Below are positions 37,140 through 51,267 of a stretch of 64,000 bases of DNA, piece after piece. Position numbers and translations under genes: made by a program. This DNA comes from Jacaranda mimosifolia (taxonomy: Eukaryota > Streptophyta > Magnoliopsida > Lamiales > Bignoniaceae). The DNA lies in NCBI GenBank assembly GCA_018894105.1, contig CM032123.1:3907001-3971000 (forward strand), given 5' to 3'. The notes beneath the pieces were generated by a model that saw nothing but the letters and a program-made list of their open reading frames with translations, did not search any database and had not been told where the DNA came from. The stretch's first letter is position 1; the number at the start of each line of letters is the position of its first letter.

Positions 37140-40100
37140 TAGAGAAATAAACAACTTAGCATATAATAATTTTGGCCCGCATATATGATACTTATTGAAA
37201 AATTATAAAGTACATATTTATTTAAAGATTTAATTTAATTAATTATAGATGTTAGTTTCTATAGTCTAAATACAATGTATATGCATTTGATGTATTCACA
37301 TTATTTAAGTAGAAAGGCTTGATTTAATTAATTATAATTATTATTTTCTATGAGTCTCATTAAAAATAAACTTAATTTAGTTGTAATTGCTATTAAACAA
37401 AGTATATTAAAGTGATAAATTTATTAGAAAGGAATTTTTGTTATCCTCACATAAAAGGAAAGAAATTACTAACTTATGAATTTTTAGATTTTTTCTCCTA
37501 TGGTGATTTAATTGACTTTCTCATTTTTTTGAATTCTTTAATTTTATTTATAGAATCTTCTATACTACCCAGAGTAGCATATTTCCTCTTCATTTTATCT
37601 TGTCTTTGTTGACAAAATAAATATGCTATATTAATATTATTAGAAAATTATATCCAAGTATCTAAAATATAGGTGAAATTTTTCTAAATAGTCATATATG
37701 ATGATGTTTTAAATATATATTAGAATATTCAACACTAAATCAACTAAACATGAAGTTGATTCAAAATAAAATTTTGTCAGTTCATTACTATTTAAAAAAC
37801 CCTTCACTAAAATATAGACCAATAAAGATCTACAAATTGAATAATGACTAAAATAAAATATATCTTAAGGAACTTAACATTTGAAAAAAATATGATTGAT
37901 ATGTATCTTTTATAATATAATGACAATAATATCCAACTATCGAATGCTTTTATTTTTGGGTTTTATTTGAAGAAACTTTTATTTTTAATTTATTTTCTAT
38001 TATTCTCAATGAATTACATATGTGCTAGTTATTATTTCATATTTTTAATTTAATTTAATTTTTTATTTTTTTGTTAACTGTAAAGTTCTTTTTGATTTTT
38101 TGAACAAGATATTCCAATTATTATTTTATGAAATAAAACAAAAAATTTGATTCAAATGATTACAGTGATTTATAAATTGGTTTCTCTAAATTTAGGTAAA
38201 TAAATAAAATTTATGTTACCTATTTAATCTTAGATTTTTAATGGACCACTTTTTTTTTAATCTAAATTTAAAAAAAAAATAATTCTCATGCTTTCAATTT
38301 ATTTATAATGATTTTGTTCTCACTTTTGTCTCTTCTTACTTAAGCCAAAAAGAAAGAAATTTAAATTCTAGTTAATTTTAAACCACTAAGTATCATTGTG
38401 TAAAATAAAAATACTACAATATTTTATTTTATATAATATATATATATATATATATTGGTTAAAAAGAAAGTGTGAAAATTATTTCTGATAGTTTGCTAGT
38501 TTATAAATATGTAAGAGTTGGATTATAAATTAAGTTGGTTGTTAATATAATAAGTACCCGAATTGTTAAATGAAAGTCATTGTTTGAAATAAATATTTGT
38601 ACTGTATTAATTATTTAATATTTAGCAAATATAAAAATAAGGATTTTTTACTATTGGATACTATATATTTAATGAGTTACATACTTTGCACCTAAGAGGT
38701 ATATATATTTTGTAGGGTATGAATGAAGATATATTGGCTAATGTGACTTTTATCTTGTCAAATATATTTATTGATATTCTATTTTATATATTAATAAAAA
38801 ATATTTCACTATATCATATTAATGCTCTTATTAAACTCGAACAAATATTTTTCAAGCTTAATAATTTGAATTATATAACTATCAATCCAATAATTCATAC
38901 TTTTTTGGAAAAACTCAAATCTTAACTAAATATGACCAAGTTCAACTCAATTATATAATGAGTGAATTATGCTTGTTATGTCCTTAATGTATACTTTAAA
39001 AATATTTATCATATGATTAGTTAAGTCATGCAAGACTTGGTCTAGACAAAGCGATCCTCATCCTCTGCCATCCCTCAAATAAGAAATTCAATTTGATCCT
39101 TCAATTAAAAATTTTATTTGAGAAAAATAAATTTTATATACATATATATACTTCTATCCTATTGCCCTTTAAAAAAAATTGAAAGTTAGTAACCTGGCAT
39201 TATTATTTTAATTACAAAAATAATTTATTTAAAAAGACTATTTAAATAAGTAAAATTTTAGTTGATTCTTTTTTACGACTTCTAATGGAACTATCAATTA
39301 GACATTCTTTTTTCTTTTGATCCACTTCTATTCTATTAATTTAAATAAGTAAGGTAAAGAAATTTTCTTGTATTTTTAATACAACATAGAAGCATCTTTT
39401 GCTATTGTTTTCAAGAGATTATAATTACGAATTAATCAAAATATACTTCAACATATATAATAAATATTTTTCTCTTCTTATTTTTGAGAAAGAACCCATA
39501 TTTGTATGGATTTTTTTCCTCATCAATTGAACATGTGATTCTAAGACTTTTCTTTTACATTGTCATATTAAATTTACAATTATGTTTGAATCCAACATAT
39601 ATTTTCATATATAAAAAATATTTCTTTTCTTATTTTTGAAGGAGAGCATAGGAGGAATATATATACAAATGTATTTATAAAGTATCTTTATTTTTATTCT
39701 TTTCATCAATTGATTTTTCCTTAATTAGTTTTGATCAAGTTATTATTTTTGTGAGTCTAATAGAATAAATTTTATTTAGCTGTAGTTTACCATACAATCA
39801 TATGCAGTGTGATAGTAATATTCTCATTAAATGGGAATATAATTTAATTACACAATTTTAATTTGATTGCTATTTTCTTTAAGTACAATTAAATATGTTG
39901 GAAGAAGGATAAATTTCAATATACAGAATTATATTGGAATAAATTTAATAAATATAATTTATATACATTTTTAGATTTGATTTAATTAATTAGAAATAAA
40001 TTTAATTTTATTGTATTTACTATTAAACTATGCGTATTAAACATGATGATTTCAATATATGCAACTACATTTCCTAAGTAGAAAATTTACTTAATTGGTT

Positions 40101-41000
40101 TTAATGTAATCATTATTTTGTATAATTTCAATTAAGGATATATTTAATTTGTAATAAATGTAATAAACACAATGATGTACATTTGATGTATATGAATTAT
40201 GTAAGAAGAAATATTTGATTTAATTAATTATGGGTTTTATTTTCTATGATTCTAAATATAATGTATATACATTATCTAAGTTGAAAGACTTGATTTAAAA
40301 TTATTATTTACTATAAGTCTAATTGGAAATAAACTCAATTTGATTGTAATAACTATTAAAACAAGTATATTAAATTTGATAATTTCATTAGAGGGGGACA
40401 TTTTTATCTTCACATGAAAAGGGAAAAAAACCCACTATACCAATTCATACTTTTACATTTGCTAAGTAGAAAATTTATTTAATTAGTTTTGATGTAATTC
40501 CTATTTTGTATAATTCCAATTAAAGATATAGTTAATTTGTAACAAATGTGATAAAAACAATGATATACACTTGATGTATATACATTATGTTAGATGAAAA
40601 GCTTGATTTATCTCAAGCTTTAACTCAAACTTTGACATTATAGAAGAGGATATATAAAAACAAATTTAATCCCTCAGAATGATAAAATATCTGACATTTC
40701 AGGTGAACATAGCACAAGAAATTATTTGTCAAAAAAAGTTTGCCATCACCTACCGTCAACTCAAGCTTGTTAACATATCTTCACACTCAACAAGGCATGC
40801 AACACATTTAGAGGACTACAGCACACTTTTCCTGCATCATTTGGAGAGCAAACTATACAATGGCTTCATTCTAAAGGTATGGACCAACTCCGAAAAGGTA
40901 TTAGTATTATATAGTAATAGCACAATGAGTCAATGCAGAACATCTTAGAAATACATACAGCTTGCAGAGAAATTATGGGAATTCTAGACCTCTGTGCTTC
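37140..41000 (+). repeat. AT-rich dispersed repeat family, copies E/F
   Basis: Contains repeated segments shared with 46459-48601 and the inverted copy at 13328-15190, for example 38700-39100 against 47050-47460, and 39480-39720 against 47890-48180. The end-like motif (TTATCCTCACATAAAAGGAAAG near 37440, and again near 40410) recurs near 13380, 55030 and 55230. No gene is recognised. A frame of 89 codons at 40679-40948 lacks any known domain. Confidence 0.6.
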
Positions 41001-41501
41001 AACAGACTTATTGCTGTTTATGTTAATTCTACATAAACATAATCAACTAATCTACTCTTCCTTTTTTACATTGTGGAGAACAAAGACTCAGTGAACATAA
41101 TTTGTATGTTGTAAAGGTGAAGTTAATATCTTCATGGTCTTTAAATGCTTTTTCTTTGTTTTCCAGTGGAACTCCATCTTGATCACCATTGTTTTTATTA
41201 CTTCCAGGCTGTTTAGTAGGGGCTTGTTCTTTTGCATTTTGGGCGTTTTTCGAAAAATATTTTGGAAGAATAGGTTTTTGCGAGAAAATTTGGAGAATTT
41301 GTCAAGTGTTCTTTTTTGTTTTGGGAAAATAGAGAAAATGATTTGAGAATGAGGTGGTTGTTCTTTTTTGTTTTAGGAGGAGACAAACTTTACTATAGAA
41401 GTCAAATCAATTGAATTTTTGTTGGGTTTATGGGGTGAAAGTGATTTTTTGAACGTAATGTATATGTATATATATTTATAATTAGATGGTGTGTATGTAT
41501 G

Positions 41502-41510
<9 letters not shown>

Positions 41511-41541
<31 letters not shown>
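41511..41541 (+). repeat. (GT)n microsatellite
   Basis: About 15 GT units preceded by TATATAT and GTAT repeats. Confidence 0.95.
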
Positions 41542-41542
<1 letters not shown>

Positions 41543-42330
41543 AATGATTGATATATGGTTGTAATAAAATAATATGTAATTAATTTAATTGGTAATTTAT
41601 TATGAAATTTATATTTTTATAAATTTAACATTAGCAAATGATGTATCACTAAGAAAAAAATACTTATTAATAAATATTAATTATTTATAAAATCATAATT
41701 ATATTATAATTATAAAAAATTAGCTAATACCATAATTATATCATAATTGTTAATATCGATTTATATAAAAACATTAATTACTGTATATTAATTATAAGCT
41801 GATTGCTATTTATTAATTAAAATATAATTATTTAACTATTTATTATTTCTGATTTATGTACAAATAAAACTTAATTATTGATTTAAATAAAATATTTTAT
41901 TTAATAATTTATATATGTAATATTTATAACAATTCATCAAGTTGAAAAAATAAATAATTTTATATTATATGAAATTAAATCATCTTAGATCATTTATTAA
42001 ACAAATAAAAATACTATACATGAATGAAATATAAAACATAATTAATATATAAATAACTATATTTAAATAATTAAATTAATTTAATAGTTTATTTAATAAC
42101 TTTAGCTCATTATTTAATCAATACATTATTTAGTAAATAAACTAATTAGTAAACTATCAAATAATTTTTACTTAAATTTAATTAATTTTATCGACAATTA
42201 TTTTAATTATATTGATATTAATCTATTAAACTTAATATATTATTAAATAATAATTAAATTTGTTATTATAATTTTAAATAAATCTAAAAATGAATATTTG
42301 ATGAAGATTAATTTTTTTTTGAAGAAGATT

Positions 42331-42480
42331 AATTTATCTATTTTATCAAATTAAAACATCTTAAATTATTTATTAAATGAATAAATATAATATTTAATTA
42401 ATATTAATTTATCTATTTTATCAAATTAAAACATCTTAAATTATTTATTAAATGAATAAATATAATATTTAATTAATACA
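42331..42480 (+). repeat. 75-bp tandem duplication
   Basis: Two near-identical copies starting AATTTATCTATTTTATC at 42331 and 42406. Confidence 0.9.
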
Positions 42481-42672
42481 TTAAATATTTAATATAACTA
42501 AATATATTTTTAATTAATAAGTAATTTAATTAATTTAATATGTTATCTAGTAAATAAATTATTTAGCAATAATATAAACAATATTTAATTAAATTAATTA
42601 TTTTTTGACAATTAATTTAATTAAAATTTTTAAACACAAGTTTTAGAATTTTATAACTAGTAAAATTACATA

Positions 42673-42692
42673 TGTGTGTGTGTGTGTGTGTG
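42673..42692 (+). repeat. (TG)n microsatellite
   Basis: About ten TG units. Confidence 0.93.
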
Positions 42693-43970
42693 AGTGAAGT
42701 AAGATAATAATGAATAAGTGAGTGATGTGAAAGGAAGAGTGGGAAAGCGAGGGAGTTGGTGGAAGGTATGGTTTTTAGGGTATAAGATATTTTGAAATTG
42801 TTTTGATAGGAATTTTTTGAGTATAAAATTATTGTGTTTTGAAAGAATAATTGAAGAATGTGTATACATTTTGAAGTTATCCTGAGAGTTGAAAAATATT
42901 TTGGAAAAATGCTAAAGAACAAAGCCTAGGTTTTTCTGCCTCTTCTTTTTGCCGTTGTAGTTGTCTCTGCTCTGAGAGTAAAAAGAAAGAGAATAGAGGT
43001 TGTTCCGTGAGGGCAAAAATAATGTACCACATTCAAGAATCTAAAACATGACAATTCCATCATTAAATCTGGAATGCAAATGCAGGCGATTTCAGCGAAG
43101 CACATCAAATCAAACCAGGAGAGTGTAAGTTTATTGACAGGGAAAGTGGGTTCCAATTTCAAAGCTAAAATTCAAACCAAATTGCAAAAATAACACTTTT
43201 AGATCCAAATCTCCTTCCACAGCGCCCACAATAATTAATTCCTACCGTACCATCCATGTTAACATGGGCTGTCAGGTGGAACTATCCAAAAAAGGCACAA
43301 AGGCAGAAAGTGCACAAACTCAGAAATTATTTAATCACCACTCATCTGTTTGTAAAATTGCCAAAAAAATCAATGTACAACTCTTTTGTGCACATTAATC
43401 GGGGAAAAAAAAATTCTTAAATTTGAAGAACGGATTTGTAAATTCAAAAATGAATTTGTCAAATCAGAGAATTCAAAAAAATAAGGAGAAGGGAGCTGGA
43501 AGCAAGAGATGGCACAGTGAAACTATAATTGAGAAAGTGCTGGACAGGGAATTAAAATTTGCTTTTTTGAGTGCATTATGTCGATAATTTGCTCAAGAAA
43601 CACAGAATACAAAAACCACAGAGTTGGATGCAAAATTATCTCAATATATCTCAAACGAAAAACATTCAAAGTCATGAAAAATTGGCGAAAATGGGGAAGA
43701 AGAAATTGTAAAAACTTACTTGAAGGAGCTATTGAATCAGGCACTTCAGTTGAAGAAAATCGCAGTCCGTCCACAAGACGTCGAGAAAGAGAGGACGAGG
43801 ACGAGGGAAAAACATGAAACTCCAAATAAAATGCGAGAGAGAAGAATGCGACGTCGTCCGTCTGGATGGAAAATAAAATTACCTTTTCTCCATACCAGAA
43901 ATTTGGCTCGTGCGCACTCATCAGCACAAACGTCGTGCTTATTTTTAATTAAAATTTTTAGGACCACACT

Positions 43971-44869
43971 TAGAGCTGTAAATGAATATTTAAAAATTTA
44001 TTTACTGTTTGTATTTGTATTTGTTTATACAAAATTTTTATTCGTATCCATTTAAAATGAATATTATCTGTATTCAATTAGTAAATATCGATTATAAATA
44101 AATACGGATACGGTAAATGTGTATCCAATCTGAATACATATTTATTAAATAATATATTATTTATATTTTTCAATAAAAATTTCATAATCCATATATGTAT
44201 ATATATAAATTATAATTGAAGAATTGGGAAGAAAAAAAAATTTAAAAAATTATTGTAATATAGAGAAAAAATTAAAAAATAAAGTTAATCGATGTAATTA
44301 TTATTGGTTGACTTATAATTAATATATTTAAATACCATTATTATTATTAATAAGTGCTAATAATTAATTATCAAGTCAGTTATTAATTAGAAATTATGCT
44401 ATTTGTTTGACTTATAATTAATATATTTAAATACTATTTTTATTATTAATAAGTACTAATAATTAATTATCAAGTCAGTTATTAATTAGAAATTATGCTA
44501 TTTGTTTGATTGCTTTCGTTTTAATGAAATTATATGGTTTCTTCTATTAATTAAAACATGTATTTGTTATAGGTTCATAGATTCATGTATTTGGATATTC
44601 ATAAATAGATATCTAAATAATTATTATCAAATATAAAAATAAAATAATAATTCAAATACGGATAAGTTTAATAAAATATGAATGTATCTGAATAATAATA
44701 ATCGAATACGAATATATCCGAATTCGATCGATTTCCGACGGATACAAATTTGAATATTATTTTTAAATATCCATCAAATTCGTATCCGTATCCGATTATT
44801 CAAAAAATTAAACGGATACGAATATGAAACCGGTGTATCCAATCTGTTTAATATCCGTTTACACTCCTA
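43971..44869. mobile_element. hAT-type MITE
   Basis: 899 bp with ends TAGAGCTGTAAATGAATATT and, inverted, TAGGAGTGTAAACGGATATT. The TSD is ACCACACT (43963-43970) against ACTACACT (44870-44877), seven of eight. The subterminal regions repeat CGGATACG/CGTATCCG-type words. The internal part contains a 99-bp tandem duplication. Confidence 0.88.
44311..44508 (+). repeat. 99-bp tandem duplication inside the MITE
   Basis: Copies start at 44311 and 44410 (ACTTATAATTAATATATTT) and differ at only a few positions. Confidence 0.92.
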
Positions 44870-44877
44870 ACTACACT

Positions 44878-45571
44878 TTATATGAAAAATTCTTCCACCC
44901 AAGTTATTTCCAAGACACAAGTCGTGTCTAGTGGCTTGTAACCCAGTCGCATTAAGTCTCTCCTATTATGTAAGAAGTTTCAAATTCAACCAGAATAGAC
45001 GTTTTTGTGTACATTTTATGTGTGTCTATTAGTTATAATCTTGTGGAGTTTGTACCTCCAACCTTTTTTAATTTGATATATTTGTACTCAATTGATTTGT
45101 GGTAAGATTGATATTCTTGTTTTGATAATTGAATTTATAAATTTATTGTAAAAGATATTTTATAAGGAAAAAAAAAAAAAACACGTCTCAAAAATATAAA
45201 ACCTAAATAGAGGTTTAGCCCACAAATAGTTTCATATGAGAACACTGAAACTACACCCCGCTTGTCCTTTTTACCCCAATGACATAAATTTCCTCTTGAA
45301 TCTACGAAAAAGGAAACTGATAACACGATTTTAAAAAGGGTAACATTAAAATTGAGTCCAGCACAACAAATATGCAAAATAAGATAAGAAAAATTCAAAG
45401 AGTATGTATATATATATATGAAAGAAATTGATTCCTTACCACCACAGATCCAACTTCTTGGTCGTTAATCTCAAAGGGGTTCTTGAAAATGCTAGGGTTT
45501 TGAGGGGAGTTACACGGTGGAGGCAACTTTCATTCATTGAGACGAAGGTCATAAGGAGTGAAATGCGCGTT
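44878..45571. other. Intergenic DNA with a possible first exon on the minus strand
   Basis: Mostly AT-rich with a poly-A run near 45167. The segment 45440-45540 on the minus strand is richer in G+C, contains AAAACCCTAGC as in many plant 5' leaders, has an ATG at 45537 with an open frame of about 33 codons, and ends at a GTAAGG donor. No downstream exon is recognised. Confidence 0.4.
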
Positions 45572-46450
45572 TAAGTGTGTCAAAATCAAACTAAATTCGA
45601 TAATCCTATAATGACCCACCTGAAAAAAATCAAGTTTGAGTTTGGGTTTTCGAGTTCGGGCCAAATTGGGTTAGATTTGAAAATAACCTGAGAAAAAAAA
45701 AAAAAAAAAAAAAGAAGGTTGGATTGTCTTTGGGTCACCTGCCTAACTTGAAAAAAATAAGTGGGGTGACCCAATAACCCAATAAACCCAACCCAACCAG
45801 ACCCACCTAAAAAATTTACTAATTAAAATAAAATATAAATAATATATATATATATATATCTAAAAATCTAAAATTTGAAAATTCAATTACAATTTACAAA
45901 TTTACAAATTACAATAACATTATCAACAAATAAGTAAAACACTCCATTCTTCCAATTCAAAGACGATTGACCAAATCACCAAACATAACCCTTCTCACCT
46001 CTTGCTACCGTGCGATGGTAATCACCAAATATAACCCTCCTCACCTCCTGCTCCAAAAAAACAGAGAAACCCTAGTCTCCTCTGCCGCCGTGCGCCCCCA
46101 TCGCACTACTGCCATCTGCTGTGCATCCCCTTAATTATTATTCCAAATTTTAGATTTTACTGTAGATCAAGTTTCTACTTAATTATGATGTTGAAATTTA
46201 TATATATGAAAAACAAAATAAATAGATCAGGTTGTATTGGATTGGGTTGGGTTGGGTTTATCAGGTTGTTGGATGGCTTGACTAAAAATCATGTCCACCT
46301 AAACCTGACACAAAACTTTGTGGGTCAGGTTAGGGTTGAGCCTTTTAGGTTTAATATCGGGTTGGGTTGGGTTTAAGTTTGATATTTTTATATTATACTC
46401 CTACCTCAATCCAATCCAAACCCACTCAACCCGCACGAATTGACACCCCA
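45572..46450. mobile_element. hAT-like MITE candidate
   Basis: Ends TAAGTGTGTCAA and, inverted, TGGGGTGTCAATTCG. Subterminal regions are rich in GGGTTGGG/CCCAACCC words, as in other MITEs of this window. The flanking 8 bp (TGCGCGTT and GTGCACTT) match poorly, so the boundaries are uncertain. Confidence 0.6.
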
Positions 46451-46458
46451 GTGCACTT

Positions 46459-48601
46459 ACCTGTTATGTTTGCATTTTTTTTGAAAAATAAATTTAAATT
46501 GTTATTTTATGAAATAAAAACAAAGATTTGATTTTAAAATAATTTAGAGCAATATAAAAATTATTTTCTTCTAAATTTTAATAAAAAATTGTATTGCTTA
46601 TTTAATATTAGATTTTTAATGGACCACTTGTTTTAATCTAAAATTAGAAAGGGAGAAATTTTTTTTATGTGTATGGATTGTGCAGTTTATCTACAATGAA
46701 TTTGTGCCTGCTTTTCCAAAAAAATTATTCTCTTCCTAGTCAAGGTGAAAAAAAATGAATGTTAAATTTTGATTAGTTGTAGACCTTAAAATATCATTAT
46801 GTCAAACAAGAATATTACATTACTTTTCAAATTTTTATTGGTAAAAGAATGTGTGAAATTTGTTTGAGTAAAAGATTACTATGCTGATGCATATCTTTGC
46901 AAGATCTATGAATTAAGTTAAATGTGACATAAATTTGTTAAATGTAACTTCATCATTTGAAATAGTTTTATCTTATTAATTATTTATCATTTAACAATAT
47001 AAGAAATAAAAACTTTTAATTGTTGAATATTATGTATTTAGTGGATATATACTTCTTATCTAGTCGGTATATACTTCATAAAGTATGGACGGTGACACAT
47101 GGATTAATGTGAGATTTTATTGTTTGAAATATATTTGTTGATCTTCCAGCTTATATCGTAAATGAAAGCATTTCACTATGTCGTATTCATGTTATTACTA
47201 AAACCAATATATATATTTACAATTTCTAAATTAAGTAATTTAAATAACATAATTATCAATCCAACAATACATCTCTTTTTGGGATATATTCAAGTTTGAA
47301 TTAAATACTACAAAATTAAAGTCAATTATTTAATAAATGAATTATACTTGTTATATCATTAATGAATGTTATATGAATGTTTGCCATACGATTGGTTGAC
47401 TTATACAAAATTTGATCATCACAAGATTTCTCCATCCTTTGTCATGCCCAAAATAATAAATTTAGTTTGATCTTACACTATGTTATTCGAAAAATATAAC
47501 ATTATTTACATTTTTATCTTTTTCTCTCTTAAAAATAATTTATTGAAAGTTAGTAACATCTCATCATCACTTTAAGTGAAAAGGTTTTATTTGATTATTT
47601 TTTTTGCAGGTTCTAATAGCATTATAAGTTATATATTATTTTTCTTTTGATCCACTTTTTGTCTGAAAGTTAAATAAATAAGAATATAAACTTTTCTCAT
47701 ATTTGTAACATACTATAAAAGCATCTTTTGCTACTAGTTTTCCCAAGAAAATAGTTGTGGACATCTCAATATAAGAATTGACCAAAATATATTTCGTAAA
47801 TCTATATCTATACACACAGACATAAATAAATAAATAAATAAATTGAATAAAACTTCGTTTATCTTTTTTCATTATCATACTATATATGTATATTTCTCTT
47901 TTTAATCCTTGAGAAGAAACCCATATTTGTATGAGCATATTTATAAAATATTATCCTATTTTCTCATCAATTTTGAATTTTCCTTAATCATGTAACTATA
48001 TATAAGAATTAATTTATTTCTTTTTATAATATGCATATTAAATTTACTATTATATTTAACTTGAACACATACTTTGGTGTATAAGAAATATTTTTCTCTT
48101 TTTTATTTTTAAGGGGGAACTAAAAAAGAATATCTCCATGACATGTTTATAAAGACATATTTTTCCTCATCAATTGAGTTTTTCTTAATTAATTTCAATG
48201 TTGTTATTATTTTATATGAGTCTAACTAAAATAAATTTAATTTGACTGCAATTTATCATGAAATCATATGTATCGAATGATAATGATAATTAATCTTGTT
48301 AGGTGGAATATAATTTAATTAATTAGTTTTACTATAGTTGTAATTTTCTATGAGTCTAAGTCAATACATTGACAGAAGAATAAATCTCAATATATATAAT
48401 ACATGATTGGAAAGTAGAAAAATTGTTTTAATGAATTTAACATAATTATCATAGATAATTAAATGTAAAGTTAGATTCATGAATTAAGTCATGTATTAAT
48501 ATAGAATATATGTGAATTTATTAAATGCAATCCAGCGTTTGAAATAAATATATAGTTCATTCATAGAGACTTTTGACTGTTATATTAGATACTATGTATT
48601 C
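46459..48601 (+). repeat. AT-rich dispersed repeat family, copy B, first part
   Basis: Continues after the solo LTR at 51268-51925 and after the next solo LTR at 54716-55060. Joining the pieces gives a sequence colinear with copy D (55281-57000) and, inverted, with copy A. A 100-codon frame on the minus strand at 47636-47938 has no recognisable domain. Confidence 0.7.
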
Positions 48602-51262
48602 TGTATCACCCCCTCTCCGGATAGCACCTAAACTAAGGCACTATTCTAGTTCATTCCTCAACATGCATCAATAAAATCAATAGGCTCATAAAATTTTTCA
48701 CAAATTCTTAATAATAACATCAACAACATCACAACCTTACACAGACTTAATCCAAATGCGGAAGTAATATCAGAGTGCTAATACCATAATGAAAACTTCG
48801 ACAGCATTCAAACCAAAAAGGTCGTCACTAGGACCAAGATTCATACTTGCAAACCACGAGTATAATAGTATTCATGACATATTACAACATCTCTAAACAA
48901 AATATCAAAGCGCAGCCAAACATACATATGCATAAATAGGCTCCAGTACAACCATCTCTACCAGGTTTGTCAGTTCTCATGTCTTCCTGTCTCATACTTA
49001 TTTGAGTAAAGACGAGTAATACACGAGGTTGAGTCATAAGGACTCAGTAAGGATAGCGTAAAGCAATACATGACCAGTCAAAAATCAAGATACACAGATA
49101 ACAATCAATAATAGCTTAGTATAAGAATGACAAGTCACTACCAAAAGGAAACATCAAAGAAACCAAGTTATGAAAAATTGCTAGGTCGGAAGCTGTGACC
49201 ATCGGCTTTACGGCCTGTTCATCTCAATCGATCCTACTCAGGAGGTTTAGGGACATCTCAACCGATCACAGTTGGGAGGTATAATATGACTCGTCGCCCG
49301 GAACATCAGACCGATCTAGATTGGGATACCACTCTAGCCTTATTGCTCCAGGAGTAGAATAAAATTTCAAGAATTGTAAACCCAACACATATGCAAGTCA
49401 ATAAACGAAATAAAACATACATATCGGAACATCATTGTGCCTCCATAATAGTTCAATAGCTGTTTAGTAACAATCAATTCAGTAGCTCGAGCATGACAGC
49501 TCAGCAATAACAATTGCTCAAGCATAACAGCTTGACAATCACAGTAGCTCAAGTATAACAGCTTGGCAAGGCACTCGGCCTAACAGTTCTCCTGTACACA
49601 TGTCTTTCAATTCGATCGATCAATCAATCAATTGCTAATAGGGAAGACAATGAACTTTATAATATGGTCCCAATAGTGCCATCATGATAAACCACAAGAC
49701 ACGGTACATGTTCAATTTTAACAATAAAATACGAAACAATGAAATGTTCAAGGCGAGAATAGTAACAATCGATTGATTCAAAACGGTTTTGATACATGAT
49801 TGACACAGTAAGATTCTCAAGTTCAACAATTCTCAAGTTTCGATACATGATTGGAACTTCAAAAGGTTCAATCACAATAAATGGTATCGATAGTCAAGAC
49901 AATAGAACCTCACAGGGTTCAAAAATCAACAATAAACAATAATGAGAATCAAGGCAATAGAATCTCACAGGGTTCAGATAACAATAATAAATGATATTGA
50001 TAATCAAATCAATAGAACCTCATAGGGTTTAACAATCAACGATAAACGATAACGGCAATCAAGACAATATAACCTCATAGGTTTAGATAGCAACAATAAA
50101 TGATATCGATAATCAAGTCAATAAAACCTCATAGGATTCAGAAATCAACGACAACATTGCTTTACTCAAACAAGTACCAAAGCGGTAGATACTCACCTTA
50201 ATCACGTCAAGGGTGTAGTCAGACTCTACTGGTCCTCAGGGTTAAATCATCCGTCACCTGTTCAAAAGGTAACCTTAATATTACGATCCATGTTCAACCA
50301 TAACAATTACTAACACTTAGAATCATACCAACAACAACCCCAAATCTGAGCGATTATCCTATTGATACATTGGTTGGGGTTTGATTCAATATTACTGCCT
50401 TAGACATACTATTAGTATTGGATATATAGATGTATATGGAATTCATTTATACATATAGTTTCATAATGATACTTGATATTGATCATAATAATCCAATTAT
50501 CAATAAAAATAAAAGCTTTTGTCGATTAAATCCCGATTACATAAAATTAGGATTTTCTACACTTAGTATGCTATATAACCTATAGTTTACATGAAATAAT
50601 ATAATTTTGGATTCGCTAGACCCATTTAATCGATCAAAGGTGTTCTATTTTTATGCATGATTGTTCTGATCGACCAATTCCATCATAATATATGGTAATA
50701 CAAGGTTTTATGGTGATCAAAATGCATAAACATGTACATGCATTTACATACACAAACAATATTGTTATATATCAGTATCTCACTAATGAAGAAGAATCTC
50801 CACGATCAGACCGTATGCATGTGTTCACCGCGATGAGGTGATGATTCTGCCCAGTCACCGCCGCCGTGCCACTGCCGTGTATATGGGTGTTGTTCGAGTG
50901 TTGGAGATGAGGGGAGCTTAGCTGTGGTGTTGGTTTGGGGTTAATGGTGTCACCGATGGTGTGGTTGGCCACGGTGAAGAAAGAAAAAGAAAAGAGAAGA
51001 AAGGAAGGAAAAATGGAGAAGAAGAAGAAGGGAAATAAGTCTGCTGCCCATTTTTAAAATCCAAATGTTCCATTTTGCAATTTAGTCCCTAGAAAACTTA
51101 AGTTACGCAATTGAATCCCAACAGTTTCATTTAAATGAAATTAGGTGTATTAAAATTATAATTTGACCACAAATTTGTAAAATAATTAATAAATAAAATT
51201 CATAAATTAAACTAATGATAATATACACATAAATGAAATCATAAAATTTCTAGGGTGTTACA
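48602..51262. mobile_element. Large solo LTR, TSD TATTC
   Basis: 2661 bp, beginning TGTATCACCCCC and ending GGGTGTTACA, with TATTC at 48597-48601 and 51263-51267. The empty site is seen in copy D (TATGTATTCGGTAG near 55697). TGTAACACC-type ends read on the minus strand and the large size suggest a Gypsy chromovirus of Tekay/Del type; this is inference. It is related in sequence to the element at 58656-61740: both carry a matching GATGAGGTGATGAT-type block near the centre. No gag-pol. Confidence 0.88.
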
Positions 51263-51267
51263 TATTC

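Larger units (their letters stand above)
41001..43962. other. AT-rich intergenic DNA with microsatellites
   Basis: Very AT-rich between 41560 and 42640. The more balanced sequence from 42930 to 43960 (minus strand) resembles a 5' exon or UTR with a donor-like AGTAAG near 43713, but no protein family is recognised. Confidence 0.4.

Noticed and set aside
40679..40948. 89-codon open frame
   Set aside because: No known domain, no splice or promoter context, and it adjoins the AT-rich repeat family.
41511..42692. Two TG microsatellites as paired ends of one element
   Set aside because: Both read in the same direction, and no inverted repeats or TSD were found around them.
50772..50972. Open frame of 66 codons on the minus strand
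   Set aside because: It falls inside the solo LTR at 48602-51262 and no domain is recognisable.
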